DNA of 64,000 nt from Oscillospiraceae bacterium (GCA_024697625.1 JAILFJ010000129.1:1-64000), one strand, 5' to 3'; counted from the stretch's first letter, positions 8,553 through 16,934 are shown. Notes: a model not told the origin generated them from the sequence alone. Translations and numbers: made by a program.

Positions 8553-8581
8553 AAGATACCACAACGCAAATCAGGTGTCAA
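8553..8581 (-). promoter_or_regulatory. Promoter of the non-coding RNA
   Basis: On the minus strand, a consensus TTGACA (8576-8581) is followed after 17 bp by TATCTT (8553-8558). Transcription should start near 8546, right at the 5' arm of the RNA's closing stem. Confidence 0.75.
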
Positions 8582-8652
8582 GTAATAATAACCAAATTCA
8601 CAAATTATTAATAACTTATTTTGTTACATTCTGATGAAAATCCCCAGACAAT

Positions 8653-8681
8653 TTGACAATCCGTCACACAAGGCAGATAAT
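8653..8681 (+). promoter_or_regulatory. Promoter of gtrA
   Basis: TTGACA (8653-8658) and GATAAT (8676-8681) are 17 bp apart, with the gtrA start 36 bases downstream. It points away from the RNA gene promoter, so the two are divergent. Confidence 0.75.
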
Positions 8682-8716
8682 ATACAACAATCATAAAAAG
8701 GCGAGGTTTCCTGTGG

Positions 8717-9148
8717 ATGAATAAGAAAAAGGAATTCATACGTTCAGTCAAGTTTCTGCTTTTCTCGATCTCAGCCGGCCTGATTCAGGGCATCAGTTTT
8801 GCGCTCTTTAAGGAGCTTTTGCATTGGCCGAACTGGCTTAGTTACCTGCTTGCGCTGGTGCTTTCGGTTCTCTGGAACTTTACTCTGAACCGCAAATTCA
8901 CCTTCAAGTCAGCATCAAACGTCCCTGTTGCGATGTTGAAGGTAGCCTGCTATTACGCAGTGTTCACTCCGCTCAGCACTTTGCTGGAGCATGCTTTGGC
9001 AGATACGCTGGGGTGGAACGGTTACCTGGTCACCGGGATCAACATGCTGCTGAACTTTATCACCGAATTTCTGTATCAGCGTTTTTATGTATTCCGCGAC
9101 AGCATCGACACAAATGAGCTTGCCCGGAAAGAGCAGGAACAGAAATGA
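8717..9148 (+). CDS. GtrA-family membrane protein
   Basis: GtrA-like proteins are small four-helix membrane proteins linked to moving lipid-linked sugars across the membrane for surface glycan synthesis. This 143-aa protein has four hydrophobic segments (about 10-30, 37-57, 74-95, 105-125). The family motif appears at LSVLWNFTLNRKFTFKS (about 52-68), and a second match, NFITEFLYQRFYVFR, lies near the end. GCGAGG eleven bases upstream is a modest ribosome site. It is transcribed alone, from its own promoter to a strong hairpin. The glycosyltransferase pair at 59157-61586 would be a plausible partner, but it is 50 kb away and the link is only a guess. Confidence 0.85.
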   Translation: MNKKKEFIRSVKFLLFSISAGLIQGISFALFKELLHWPNWLSYLLALVLSVLWNFTLNRKFTFKSASNVPVAMLKVACYYAVFTPLSTLLEHALADTLGWNGYLVTGINMLLNFITEFLYQRFYVFRDSIDTNELARKEQEQK

Positions 9149-9156
9149 AAACTTAA

Positions 9157-9209
9157 AACCTCTGCCGGCAGAATGGATCAGATCAGATCGGATTCAGCCG
9201 GCAGAGGTT
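9157..9209 (+). terminator. Convergent terminator between gtrA and hexokinase
   Basis: A perfect 13-bp stem AACCTCTGCCGGC (9157-9169) pairs with 9197-9209 and is followed by ATTATTTTTA. The A-rich flank on the other side lets it serve the minus-strand hexokinase gene as well. Confidence 0.85.
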
Positions 9210-9216
9210 ATTATTT

Positions 9217-10488
9217 TTATTTCAGATTCAGCAGAGCCGCGGCCGCGGCGCCCGGCAGCGTAGTGTCTTCTTCGACCACAAGACTCACGTCTCTGCCAAG
9301 TCCCTGCCGGAGATGCTTTTCAAGCAAAGCCGTAAGGGTCGGACGGTAGATATGGTTCTTCTGAACAAGAGAGCCCTCTGCAAAAACTGCTGTTCTGCCG
9401 TTGAGGCCGGCTCCGGTCAGAAGGGCCATCGCGGTAAGATTGGCACACATGAAACTGGCTGAGCGTCTGAACAGAAAAGCAGCCAGATCCTGTATAAGCC
9501 CTGCGTCTTCAGGAGAAACCGAAAGCTCCTCCATGCCCTCTCCCACAGCCCAGGTATCCGGGAGACGGGAATCCATATGCGGCAGCTGCAGGATCTTCTC
9601 GAAGCAGGGTACGCTCAGAAGATTCTCCTCCCCTGCCCGCCGCAGAAGCCTGCGGCAGAGCTCGCCCAGGTAAACACCGGCCGTCATCTTCTCAAAGTGC
9701 TTTTCACCTGGATTGTGGCTCTCAAGATCCAGCTCCCGGTCCAGGTCCCCCTGCCTCAGGCCATCGTACATACCGCTTTCCATGTTGATGAGCATGGTGT
9801 AGGCATCCGGTCCGAGCTTTGTGATGAATTCACCGGGGACGGTACAGCAGGTATTCGTCCCGGTTCCGCTGACCTGACCAAAACACCCGACATAGCCGTC
9901 ATGCAGATGCTTCGCCATCCCGCCGAGCTGGACTGCTGCAGTATCGTTCAGTACCACAACGCGCTTTCCCGGTAAACCGCGTCTGGCCAGCTCCGCTGTA
10001 AGAGATGCACCGACAAGCCTGCCTTCACAGCCGGAAATCTCGACCTCTTTATCAATGCGAATCACGCGTCCGTCGATGTCCGGGGTAACGTCGGCAGAGT
10101 AGGAGAAGCAGAAACCGATCCGGTCGGTTACAGACATCAGTTCTTCGACGCTGTCCGCCGTGAAGCGGATAAATTCTTCCCATGTGGCCGGTTTTCCGAT
10201 TCCGGGCATGCCACATTTCTGCACATGTTCTTCTACACAGTGCCCATTCTCAAAGTGAACGAGACCGGAACGGAAGTTTGTTCCTCCGGCGTCAATCACT
10301 GCAACCGGTACGCCATCCGGGATATTGCCTGCTGCGGCAAGGTAGGTTGGGATCATAGGATAGCTGCTGTTTTCACCGCGAAGACCCTTTTTCATCTCCA
10401 GCTGCATTCTGTCCGCACAGGTCAGTACATCGAATGCAGGGTCCAGCATACCGCAGCGTTCCAGAAACGCCTCTGCCCGCTCCGTCAT
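9217..10488 (-). CDS. Hexokinase-family sugar kinase (eukaryote-type fold)
   Basis: This 423-aa protein looks like the hexokinase family proper, not the ROK or Glk families usual in bacteria. MIPTYL (about 45-50) precedes AVIDAGGTNFRSG (about 63-75), matching the eukaryotic MLPTY and phosphate-1 GGTNFR motifs; FSYSADV occupies the place of the sugar-binding SFP motif, and VVLNDTAAVQLGG (about 178-190) supplies the catalytic Asp in the NDT motif. From family knowledge it would phosphorylate a hexose with ATP. It starts five bases after the SPFH gene stop, whose end contains its GGGAGAG ribosome site, so the two are co-transcribed and probably coupled. Pairing of a hexokinase with an SPFH-NfeD couple is unusual. 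The exact sugar is unknown. Confidence 0.82.
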   Translation of the reverse strand: MTERAEAFLERCGMLDPAFDVLTCADRMQLEMKKGLRGENSSYPMIPTYLAAAGNIPDGVPVAVIDAGGTNFRSGLVHFENGHCVEEHVQKCGMPGIGKPATWEEFIRFTADSVEELMSVTDRIGFCFSYSADVTPDIDGRVIRIDKEVEISGCEGRLVGASLTAELARRGLPGKRVVVLNDTAAVQLGGMAKHLHDGYVGCFGQVSGTGTNTCCTVPGEFITKLGPDAYTMLINMESGMYDGLRQGDLDRELDLESHNPGEKHFEKMTAGVYLGELCRRLLRRAGEENLLSVPCFEKILQLPHMDSRLPDTWAVGEGMEELSVSPEDAGLIQDLAAFLFRRSASFMCANLTAMALLTGAGLNGRTAVFAEGSLVQKNHIYRPTLTALLEKHLRQGLGRDVSLVVEEDTTLPGAAAAALLNLK

Positions 10489-10493
10489 GAGTT

Positions 10494-11387
10494 TTATTTC
10501 TCTCCCTTCACAGATTCCAGAATCCCTTCAGCCAGCCCTGCAAGGCCCTGAATCTCGCTGGGTATGATGATTTTGGTAGCCTGACCGTTCGCCGCCGAGC
10601 TGAAAGCCTCCAGCGCCTTGATGCGCAGGACCGCATCCGTCGGGGCTGCCGCGTTAATCAGTTTGATTCCTTCGGCTGTGGCTGTCTGGACCTTCAGGAT
10701 TGCCTCAGCCTCACCTTCTGCCTCAAGGATCTGCTGCTGCTTCTTGGCGTCGGCGCGCAGGATTGCAGATTCCTTTTCGCCCTCTGCCTCCAGAATGGCA
10801 GCCCGTTTTTCGCCTTCCGCTTTGAGAATGGCTTCACGCCGCTCACGTTCCGCCTTCATCTGTTTCTCCATGGCATTCTGGATTTCTTTCGGAGGCAGAA
10901 TATTCTTCAGTTCCACACGGTTGACCTTGATGCCCCAGGGGTCTGTCGCCTCATCCAGGATCGTACGCATCTTGGTGTTGATAATGTCTCGGCTGGTCAG
11001 GCACTGGTCCAGCTCAAGGTCGCCGATGATATTACGCAGCGTCGTAGCGGAGAGATTCTCAATCGCAAGCATCGGCTGCTCAATGCCATAGGTATACAGC
11101 TTTGGATCGGTAATCTGAAAATAGACCACGGTGTCAATCTGCATGGTGACGTTGTCTTTCGTGATGACCGGCTGGGGCGGGAAGTCTGCAACCTGCTCCT
11201 TGAGAGATACAATCTTCGCAACACGCTCGATGAAGGGAACCTTGAAGTGGATCCCAACGTTCCAGGTGGTCTTATATGCACCCAGACGTTCCACGACATA
11301 GGCCTTGGCCTGCTGGACAATCCGAATGTTACGGATGAGAATCACAAATACGAGCAGAATCAGAATAAGCAGAGGGATGTAGTTCAT
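10494..11387 (-). CDS. SPFH/Band 7 membrane protein (QmcA/stomatin-like)
   Basis: SPFH proteins assemble into ring- or cage-like scaffolds in membrane microdomains. Residues 2-20 form the N-terminal anchor, the Band 7 domain spans about 22-190 (VVERLGAYK, then TKDNVTMQIDTVVYF), followed by an Ala/Glu/Lys-rich coiled coil (about 175-240) with repeats of the form ILxAEGEKxAAIL, and a short C-terminal domain. Length (297 aa) fits the QmcA/slipin group. It lies 43 bases after an NfeD-type gene, the classic SPFH partner, so the two very likely form a complex. AAAGGAAG precedes the ATG. The hexokinase gene follows by five bases. Confidence 0.92.
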   Translation of the reverse strand: MNYIPLLILILLVFVILIRNIRIVQQAKAYVVERLGAYKTTWNVGIHFKVPFIERVAKIVSLKEQVADFPPQPVITKDNVTMQIDTVVYFQITDPKLYTYGIEQPMLAIENLSATTLRNIIGDLELDQCLTSRDIINTKMRTILDEATDPWGIKVNRVELKNILPPKEIQNAMEKQMKAERERREAILKAEGEKRAAILEAEGEKESAILRADAKKQQQILEAEGEAEAILKVQTATAEGIKLINAAAPTDAVLRIKALEAFSSAANGQATKIIIPSEIQGLAGLAEGILESVKGEK

Positions 11388-11430
11388 ACAGAGTACTTCC
11401 TTTCTTTTCTTGATAGAAACAGTAAATTAT

Positions 11431-11877
11431 TTATTTCTTCTCAACAATCAGTTTTACTCCTTCTATGCGAAGGACACGGACCGTCTCACCGGATGGAATG
11501 AGCTGATCCTCCGCCGCAGCCCGGGCTGTCCAGGTTTTTCCGCCCAGCATCACGGCTCCGCCTGCATGGAGATTATCGATCGCTTCCGTTACCACGGCCT
11601 CTCTGCCAATCACCATGTCCGCGTTGGTAGGTGTCACTCTCCCGTTGACGTATTTCCGGACAAACGGTCTGGTCAATGCAAGGGTCAGGACAGAGATCGC
11701 CATAAACCAGACGATCTGAAGCCATACCGGCGCATGAAACAGCGCCGAAATCAGCGCACCGAGCGCACCGAGTGCAAACCAGATGGATATCAGTCCAGGT
11801 ACAATGGCTTCGATAACCAGCAGGACAACCATAGCCACGAGCCATACCACAGCCATATTCAGCGAACCCGAAACCAT
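11431..11877 (-). CDS. NfeD-family membrane protein
   Basis: NfeD proteins couple membrane segments to an OB-fold domain and work with SPFH proteins. This short form (148 aa) has three to four hydrophobic segments (about 6-26, 29-45, 50-70) and a C-terminal OB-like domain (about 85-148) with IGREAVVTEAIDN and the typical G.V...G..W.A segment; it lacks the Ser protease domain of long NfeD proteins. GGAAGGAGG is nine bases before the ATG. It is first in the operon nfeD-SPFH-hexokinase, driven by a promoter at 11902-11930. Confidence 0.9.
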   Translation of the reverse strand: MVSGSLNMAVVWLVAMVVLLVIEAIVPGLISIWFALGALGALISALFHAPVWLQIVWFMAISVLTLALTRPFVRKYVNGRVTPTNADMVIGREAVVTEAIDNLHAGGAVMLGGKTWTARAAAEDQLIPSGETVRVLRIEGVKLIVEKK

Positions 11878-11901
11878 AAACGCATTCCTCCTTCCAGCGA
11901 C

Positions 11902-11930
11902 AGAATACCATAACGGCGTAGTAAAAGCAA
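11902..11930 (-). promoter_or_regulatory. Promoter of the nfeD-SPFH-hexokinase operon
   Basis: On the minus strand, TTGCTT (11925-11930) and TATTCT (11902-11907) are 17 bp apart with TG one base before the -10. It is back-to-back with the antiporter promoter at 11951-11978. Confidence 0.65.
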
Positions 11931-11950
11931 TTAATTTACATGAATTTTAT

Positions 11951-11978
11951 TTGACTTTTCCATCCTGTCTGCTATACT
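11951..11978 (+). promoter_or_regulatory. Promoter of the Ca2+/Na+ antiporter gene
   Basis: TTGACT (11951-11956) and TATACT (11973-11978) are 16 bp apart. The predicted transcription start near 11985 lies after the in-frame GTG at 11982, which argues for the TTG start at 12015. Confidence 0.65.
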
Positions 11979-12014
11979 TCAGTGGAATTCAATCATGGAA
12001 CAGGGGGCTTTCCT

Positions 12015-12983
12015 TTGCTTGTACCGCTTTTACTCTTCTGTCTGGGCTTTCTTCTCCTGATCAAAGGCGGCGACTGGTTCGTCGACGGGGCTGTCGGGCT
12101 CGCCAACCGCTTCCATCTTCCGGAGCTTCTGATCGGCGCGACGGTAGTCTCCATTGGCACCACTCTCCCTGAGGTCATGGTCTCCACTCAGGCAGCCCTT
12201 CAGGGCTCCGGTGGCATAAGCTACGGAAACGCGATCGGCTCCGTCATCTGCAACACCAGTCTCATCGCAGCGCTTACGGCAGCAGTACGTCCCGGCAGTG
12301 TGAACAGAAAATCTCTGACGCTCCCCGTCTCAGCCTTCTTTCTCGCCTCAGCACTGTATGCTCTGATCGCCTGCACGGAAGGGGTCTTCCACCGTTGGCA
12401 GGGCTTTGTCTTTCTCGGAATGTTTGTCCTGTACATGACGCTGACCGTGATACAGATGAGGAAGAATCCCGAGCTTCCCAACGAGGATGACCAGCAGGCA
12501 GAAAACAGCGCCGTCTGGAAGGATCTCCTGCTTCTGGTCGTCGGTGCAGTCATGATTGCCTTTGGTGCCAGGCTGCTTGTAGATAACGGCACCCTGATCG
12601 CGCAGGCCCTTGGTGTGCCGGAGAGCGTCATCGGACTCACGATGGTTGCCCTGGGGACCAGCCTTCCCGAACTGATCACGGCAATCACTTCTCTGATCAA
12701 GGGTCACAGTTCTCTTTCTCTCGGAAACGTGATCGGCGCGAATCTTTTCAACATTATTCTGGTTTCCGGTGCCGCCATCAGCATCCGCCCGTTTGCCATT
12801 CCGGCCGAGAGGCGCATTGCCGGCGTAAACGCATCTCTCGTTGTTGACCTGCCTGTCATGTTCACTGTCATGCTGATCCTGTGTATTCCGGCACTTTTAA
12901 AAGAGAAGCTGGCCAGATGGCAGGGAATCCTGCTTCTGTGCATCTATGTCGGTTTTACCGCATTCCAGTTCCTTTACCGTTAG
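12015..12983 (+). CDS. Ca2+/Na+ antiporter, CaCA family (YrbG-like)
   Basis: CaCA exchangers expel Ca2+ in exchange for Na+ or H+. The protein has about ten membrane segments in two inverted halves, each with the alpha-repeat signature: GATVVSIGTTLPEVMVS in the first half and GLTMVALGTSLPELITA in the second, both containing the ion-binding Glu. A hydrophilic loop with acidic residues (about 155-170) joins the halves. I set the start at the TTG at 12015 (322 aa), seven bases after AGGGGG; the longer frame from GTG 11982 would begin before the predicted transcript start. The gene is divergent from the nfeD operon and ends at a hairpin shared with the LysM gene. Confidence 0.9.
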   Translation: MLVPLLLFCLGFLLLIKGGDWFVDGAVGLANRFHLPELLIGATVVSIGTTLPEVMVSTQAALQGSGGISYGNAIGSVICNTSLIAALTAAVRPGSVNRKSLTLPVSAFFLASALYALIACTEGVFHRWQGFVFLGMFVLYMTLTVIQMRKNPELPNEDDQQAENSAVWKDLLLLVVGAVMIAFGARLLVDNGTLIAQALGVPESVIGLTMVALGTSLPELITAITSLIKGHSSLSLGNVIGANLFNIILVSGAAISIRPFAIPAERRIAGVNASLVVDLPVMFTVMLILCIPALLKEKLARWQGILLLCIYVGFTAFQFLYR

Positions 12984-13002
12984 TAATTCAAAAGAGGCAA
13001 AG

Positions 13003-13028
13003 CCCCCATCGGAATGAACCGACGGGGG
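13003..13028 (+). terminator. Terminator of the antiporter gene
   Basis: CCCCCATCGG (13003-13012) pairs with CCGACGGGGG (13019-13028) with one mismatch, followed by TCTTTC. It lies between convergent genes and may serve both. Confidence 0.75.
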
Positions 13029-13050
13029 TCTTTCAATCTGGTTTGGAATG

Positions 13051-14169
13051 TCAGGCCTTGGTGAAGGTGACATTAACGGTGATTGCGGATTCTGGCATCA
13101 CAAAGGTCATGCCGGTGACAGGTACCGAGACAGAACCGTTATTCTTCAGGACCGTAACCGAGCTCACCTTGTAACCGGCTTCCGGCATTGGAACGATCTT
13201 GACAACCTGACCGGTGGAGGCTGAGGTAACATTCACGCCGTCCACCTGAAGGACAAAGCTGCCGTGCGGAACATTCTGGACACCGATCTGGGAGGTCGCC
13301 ACAGCCGGAGTTGTCACAGGGACTGTCGTTGTAGCAACCCCACCGGTTGTTGCGGGCGTTGTACCGCCGATCGGTGTACCTGCCACCATCGTTGTAACCG
13401 TCCCGCCGGAAACCGGAAGATAGAAGGTCTGTCCAACTTTGATGACGTTCAGGTTCTGTGTGCTGTTGAGCGCCTTCAGCTGTTCCTGGCTCTTGGCAAA
13501 GTTCACATTATAGCTGTTGCAGATGCTGCCGACCGTCTCACCGCCTGCAACCTTATGTGCAACAATCGCAGTATAATTTGTCCCGGAGGGTGATGTGCTC
13601 GGAATCACAACTGTCTTGCCGGCCGCGACTTTGTTCCAGCTCGTAATGCCGGACAGCTTCATGATCTTGTCCGCATTGGAATTAAAGTCAACACCCAGTG
13701 CGTTGCATACGGAGAAGACTGTCTCACCGGGCTGCATCACGTGATTGATCAGATAGGCGACGATCTTGTCCCCGCCCAATGCCGTGGGTGCAACCGTTGT
13801 GGTGGTAGCGGCAATCGGCGTGGTAACACCGCCAATGGTAACCGTCGAGACTGTGGTGGTTCCGCTCAGCGCGGCCTGCAGCGCTGCAGCCTTGTTAGGA
13901 TCCTGCCTGGTGTCGAAGAGCGGAAGGATCAGGCGCTTTCCGACTTTGATATCACGATAATTTGTGATATTGTTTACAGCTGTGATCCAGTTCTGATTCG
14001 CGTCAAAATCAACGCCGATCGCTCTGCAGATTGCATAAACCGTGTCACCGCTCTGAACCGTATATTCAAAGTAATCGCTGGTGGACGCAGCAAAGGCTGA
14101 AACGCTCATGCAGCCGATCAGAATGGCGGTGACGCAGATACTCAGAACGACACGAGTAAGCTTCTTCAT
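13051..14169 (-). CDS. Secreted triple-LysM protein with C-terminal InlB-B-like repeat
   Basis: LysM modules bind N-acetylglucosamine chains of peptidoglycan, so this exported protein (372 aa) is probably wall-associated. A signal peptide (1-27, cleavage after SAFA) is followed by three LysM modules at about 35-85, 138-190 and 205-255, each opening with a version of V..GDTV..IC..LGV. The modules are joined by Thr/Ala/Val-rich linkers, a longer one at about 258-295. Residues 300-372 match the divergent InlB B-repeat pattern, with PMPEAGYKVSSVTV and a final TFVMPESAITVNVTF. No catalytic domain is present, so it may be a structural or adhesive protein. It has its own promoter (14229-14257). Confidence 0.85.
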   Translation of the reverse strand: MKKLTRVVLSICVTAILIGCMSVSAFAASTSDYFEYTVQSGDTVYAICRAIGVDFDANQNWITAVNNITNYRDIKVGKRLILPLFDTRQDPNKAAALQAALSGTTTVSTVTIGGVTTPIAATTTTVAPTALGGDKIVAYLINHVMQPGETVFSVCNALGVDFNSNADKIMKLSGITSWNKVAAGKTVVIPSTSPSGTNYTAIVAHKVAGGETVGSICNSYNVNFAKSQEQLKALNSTQNLNVIKVGQTFYLPVSGGTVTTMVAGTPIGGTTPATTGGVATTTVPVTTPAVATSQIGVQNVPHGSFVLQVDGVNVTSASTGQVVKIVPMPEAGYKVSSVTVLKNNGSVSVPVTGMTFVMPESAITVNVTFTKA

Positions 14170-14228
14170 TTTCAGTTCCTCCCGAACAAAGAGATGACAG
14201 GGAATCCCCTTCCCTTTAAGTGGTTACA

Positions 14229-14257
14229 ATATTATTACATTTCAGATAAAAAATCAA
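14229..14257 (-). promoter_or_regulatory. Promoter of the LysM gene
   Basis: On the minus strand, TTGATT (14252-14257) and TAATAT (14229-14234) are 17 bp apart. The ATG lies 60 bases downstream after a GGGAGGAA site. Confidence 0.65.
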
Positions 14258-14337
14258 TAGCGAATTGCAATTTTAAGAAAAAATTTATGAAAAGAGAACT
14301 GTCCGGCTTCCCGAGCAGCTCCTTCACTCATTTTCGA

Positions 14338-15129
14338 TCAGTATTTTCCGGCATCCCAGAGTTCATACAATGTCGGATAAATCAGTTGGACAGCAAGTTT
14401 CTGGCACATCGGTATCGATGCGTCGATGTTGGCAGGGGCCAGATAGTAATAGCAGAAATCGTACGTTGCAATTTCCACACCGACACTGGTATCCGGTGCT
14501 GCAAGCAACAGGTCATAGGCGTATTTGTAACTTCCCGTCAGTTCCCATTTCATGTAGGCGAGCTGACCCTCAACCGAAATCGGATTCAGTCCCTCCTCCA
14601 GGCAGAACTCCACAAGAGCGTCCAGTCTCGGGCCTCTCCACTGCATGAGTCCGTAGGCAAATCCACTGTCACCTACTTTATTGGTATTAAAACCGGATTC
14701 CTGCTGAATGTTGGCCATCAGAGCGGCAATCGCCGCGTCGTTCAGACCGAGCTCGTCCCGAAAATATTTCGCATAGATCAAAAATGTTTCCTCGTCGATA
14801 CTGAGCCACAGGTCGGGGTCATCCTCAACCTTGTTGATGAGCTTTTTCGGCTTTTCGGGAAGGAGGAAATCTTCGTCGAACTGCTTCAACTCTTCTTCAG
14901 GTTCTTCTTCAGGTGTCTGCTCTGACTCTTCTTCCGGTGGAATCTCTGTTTCCTCAGCCGGAAGAGGTGCTTCATCGACCCAGTCTTTAGATTCCGGGTC
15001 TGCTGGTAATGGCATCTCGACAGTAAGTGGCAAATCGCCGGAGTACGCAGCAAGTGCCGGCGGCACTGAAAGCAGTGCTGTGACAAGCAGTATTACTAGG
15101 ATGGCAGAGAGATACTGAAACTTCCGCAT
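14338..15129 (-). CDS. Secreted phage-tail-lysozyme-like protein
   Basis: This 263-aa protein is predicted to cut peptidoglycan outside the membrane. It has a signal peptide (1-28, cleavage after ALA), an acidic Pro/Glu-rich spacer (about 38-90), and a lysozyme-like domain (about 115-245) of the phage tail lysozyme type: ALMANIQQESGFNTNK with the probable catalytic Glu, followed by GDSGFAYGLMQW. The rest of the domain includes a Tyr-rich helix near 225-235. From family knowledge the Glu in the QQESGF segment is essential. The gene stands alone with its own promoter (15173-15201), next to the LysM gene on the same strand, so both may remodel the wall. No phage genes surround it. Confidence 0.82.
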   Translation of the reverse strand: MRKFQYLSAILVILLVTALLSVPPALAAYSGDLPLTVEMPLPADPESKDWVDEAPLPAEETEIPPEEESEQTPEEEPEEELKQFDEDFLLPEKPKKLINKVEDDPDLWLSIDEETFLIYAKYFRDELGLNDAAIAALMANIQQESGFNTNKVGDSGFAYGLMQWRGPRLDALVEFCLEEGLNPISVEGQLAYMKWELTGSYKYAYDLLLAAPDTSVGVEIATYDFCYYYLAPANIDASIPMCQKLAVQLIYPTLYELWDAGKY

Positions 15130-15172
15130 GCTATCTCATTCCTTTCTCCCATCGGGTAGAATAAGCATTATT

Positions 15173-15201
15173 ATGATAGCATAAGCGGCAGTTTCGTTCA
15201 A
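15173..15201 (-). promoter_or_regulatory. Promoter of the lysozyme-like gene (extended -10)
   Basis: On the minus strand, TTGAAC (15196-15201) and TATCAT (15173-15178) are 17 bp apart with TGC just before the -10 box. Confidence 0.65.
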
Positions 15202-15265
15202 CAAAAAAAGGCTCTCAAAAGTTAACAGTACGAATTATTTGCTGTCAAAATATGTGTTTTTCTGG

Positions 15266-15982
15266 TCAAAAAGTTACATCTTTGTTATTACACACGATCT
15301 CGTAGTACTGTGCTTTGCAGAGCTCAAGATATGGTGTTACCCAGACCTGAACTGCATAGCCAATCACCGGAAACATGCACAAAAGCCCCCACAGGATAAA
15401 GGAAAGATCCAACAAAAACAGTTGCATCTTGTAACCGCGTGTGAGGCGTGCAGACTCTCGCAGGCAGTCGGCAGCACTGTATTCCGGATGGTCAATCATC
15501 ACATAAACTGCCAGACTGTAGCGGTATGCTGCAATGATGCCCGGGATTACAAGCAGCAGTGACCACAGTGTGATGAGAATAAAGCGGAGAACAATCAGCA
15601 CCAGCAGGCGCGGCATCATACCGAAGCCGTCAAGCAGGTTTCCAAGCACCGGCTCCGTTCTCCGCAGCGTATTGAGTGTGAACAGCACAAAGCCGGCCCC
15701 TACCACGCTGTAGGCCAGCCGGAGCAGCAGATCCAGCAGAGACTCTGTGCCGGTAGGCATGCTGCGGGACATCAGATTCATCAAAGCATCGGTCTCTCCG
15801 GCTGCGCTGAGTTCCATCACCCGGGTGAGCGTCTCTGAATCCACACCTGTGAGGCGGAGCGACAGCCAGCTGATCAGAAGGCCGAGGAGCGTATAGAGAA
15901 GGGCGGCTGTCAGAAGGCTGGGTTTTGAAGTGCGGATGGTTTCCCTTGACTTCAGCTTGACGGCGGCACGGTCGATCTGCAT
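15266..15982 (-). CDS. DUF975-family membrane protein
   Basis: The function of DUF975 proteins is unknown. This 238-aa protein has five to six hydrophobic segments and the family pattern: RYSLAVYVMIDHPEYSA near residue 165, then CLRESARLTRGYKMQLF, LSFILWGLLCMFPVIGY and a C-terminal PYLELCKAQYYE. AAAGGAG lies ten bases before the ATG. It is divergent from the GntR regulator at 16182, with 199 bases between them, so that regulator could control it; this is inference from position alone. Confidence 0.88.
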   Translation of the reverse strand: MQIDRAAVKLKSRETIRTSKPSLLTAALLYTLLGLLISWLSLRLTGVDSETLTRVMELSAAGETDALMNLMSRSMPTGTESLLDLLLRLAYSVVGAGFVLFTLNTLRRTEPVLGNLLDGFGMMPRLLVLIVLRFILITLWSLLLVIPGIIAAYRYSLAVYVMIDHPEYSAADCLRESARLTRGYKMQLFLLDLSFILWGLLCMFPVIGYAVQVWVTPYLELCKAQYYEIVCNNKDVTF

Positions 15983-16081
15983 CCGTCATCAACTCCTTTC
16001 GTTTTTTCGATTATATACCCGATCGCTGCAAAGAAAAAGAACGGAATTATGAATTTGGAAGAAGGAAGATCGAATTGCTTC

Positions 16082-16110
16082 TTGCGGGAGACGATGTTTC
16101 GGGTTAAAAT
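16082..16110 (+). promoter_or_regulatory. Promoter of the GntR-FCD regulator gene
   Basis: TTGCGG (16082-16087) and TAAAAT (16105-16110) are 17 bp apart, 72 bases before the start codon. Confidence 0.55.
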
Positions 16111-16181
16111 AGGAATGCAGAATAATACAGCCGATCACAGGAATATGGAAAAAGACTGGATAATCAGGGAGGTTTTGAAGC

Positions 16182-16910
16182 ATGGACCGCTATACTCTTC
16201 AGCAGCTGATGGAGAACCAGCCGGAAGCCAAACTTAAGGATCTGGTCGTCACACTGCTCTCTCAGAATATCATCAGTCTGAATCTGAAGCCCGGAACCAG
16301 ACTGAATGTCAATCAACTCGCCGCTCAGCTGGGAATCTCGCGAACGCCGGTGGCTGAAGCCGTCACGGCCCTCACAGAGATCGGATTTGTGACCTCGCAT
16401 TCCGATCAGGCTGGATTCTTCGTGCGTGAGCTGAGTCTGAATGACATGATCAGTCTCTATCAGGTGCGGGACGCCATAGAGAGCGAGGCCGCTTTCCTCT
16501 GCGCCACTAACGCTGAGGACAGCGTCATCCGGGAGCTTACCCATCTTGCCGATGCTTTCCGCGACAGTGTGACGCTTCGGGACATCCGTGGGATGAAAGA
16601 CACGGATATGCCGTTTCATCGGCTGATTATAGACTCGTGCGGAAATCCGTATCTTGTACGCTCCTATGAGCAGATTCTTCCGCATCTCACACGGTATCAG
16701 GCTTCCATGCTCGAGTTTATCGGCCGTGGGACAAACCGAAGCAACCCATGGCTCTCCAACGTAAAATACAACCATGTCTCAGTGGTCTCTGCCATCCGGA
16801 TGCGCCTGCCTGAACTTGCACGTCAGACCATGACGGACCACATTGCTTCCAGCCTCAGTTTCACGAGTCTGTCCGGCGAGGATGCCGATCCGTTCTACTC
16901 GTTACGCTGA
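16182..16910 (+). CDS. GntR-family (FCD/FadR-type) transcription regulator
   Basis: A 242-aa DNA-binding regulator. A winged helix-turn-helix occupies about 15-80, with LKPGTRLNVNQLAAQLGISR and TPVAEAV typical of the GntR family. An all-helical FCD ligand domain follows (about 88-220); the metal- or ligand-binding residues are visible as DTDMPFH, NHVSVVSAI and MTDHI (one Asp and three His). From family knowledge FCD regulators respond to small carboxylates or sugars acids. The start has CAGGGAGG eight bases upstream. It is transcribed alone up to a compact hairpin and is divergent from the DUF975 gene. The effector and target genes cannot be told from sequence. Confidence 0.9.
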   Translation: MDRYTLQQLMENQPEAKLKDLVVTLLSQNIISLNLKPGTRLNVNQLAAQLGISRTPVAEAVTALTEIGFVTSHSDQAGFFVRELSLNDMISLYQVRDAIESEAAFLCATNAEDSVIRELTHLADAFRDSVTLRDIRGMKDTDMPFHRLIIDSCGNPYLVRSYEQILPHLTRYQASMLEFIGRGTNRSNPWLSNVKYNHVSVVSAIRMRLPELARQTMTDHIASSLSFTSLSGEDADPFYSLR

Positions 16911-16934
16911 CAAAGCCGCCAGATGGCGGCTTTG
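16911..16934 (+). terminator. Terminator of the GntR gene
   Basis: A perfect 10-bp stem CAAAGCCGCC/GGCGGCTTTG (16911-16920 with 16925-16934) with a 4-base loop begins directly after the stop codon. The U tract is short. Confidence 0.75.

Noticed and set aside
8321..8716. Riboswitch in front of gtrA
   Set aside because: The structured part is upstream of the gtrA promoter (8653-8681) and has its own promoter and terminator on the other strand, so it cannot be the gtrA leader.
11982..12014. Extra 11 residues at the antiporter start (GTG at 11982)
   Set aside because: The GTG precedes the predicted transcription start and has no ribosome site, while TTG 12015 has AGGGGG seven bases upstream.
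14338..15129. Prophage lysis gene
   Set aside because: The lysozyme-like domain is of phage-tail type, but the gene has its own signal peptide and promoter and no phage genes nearby, so a cellular secreted hydrolase is more likely.
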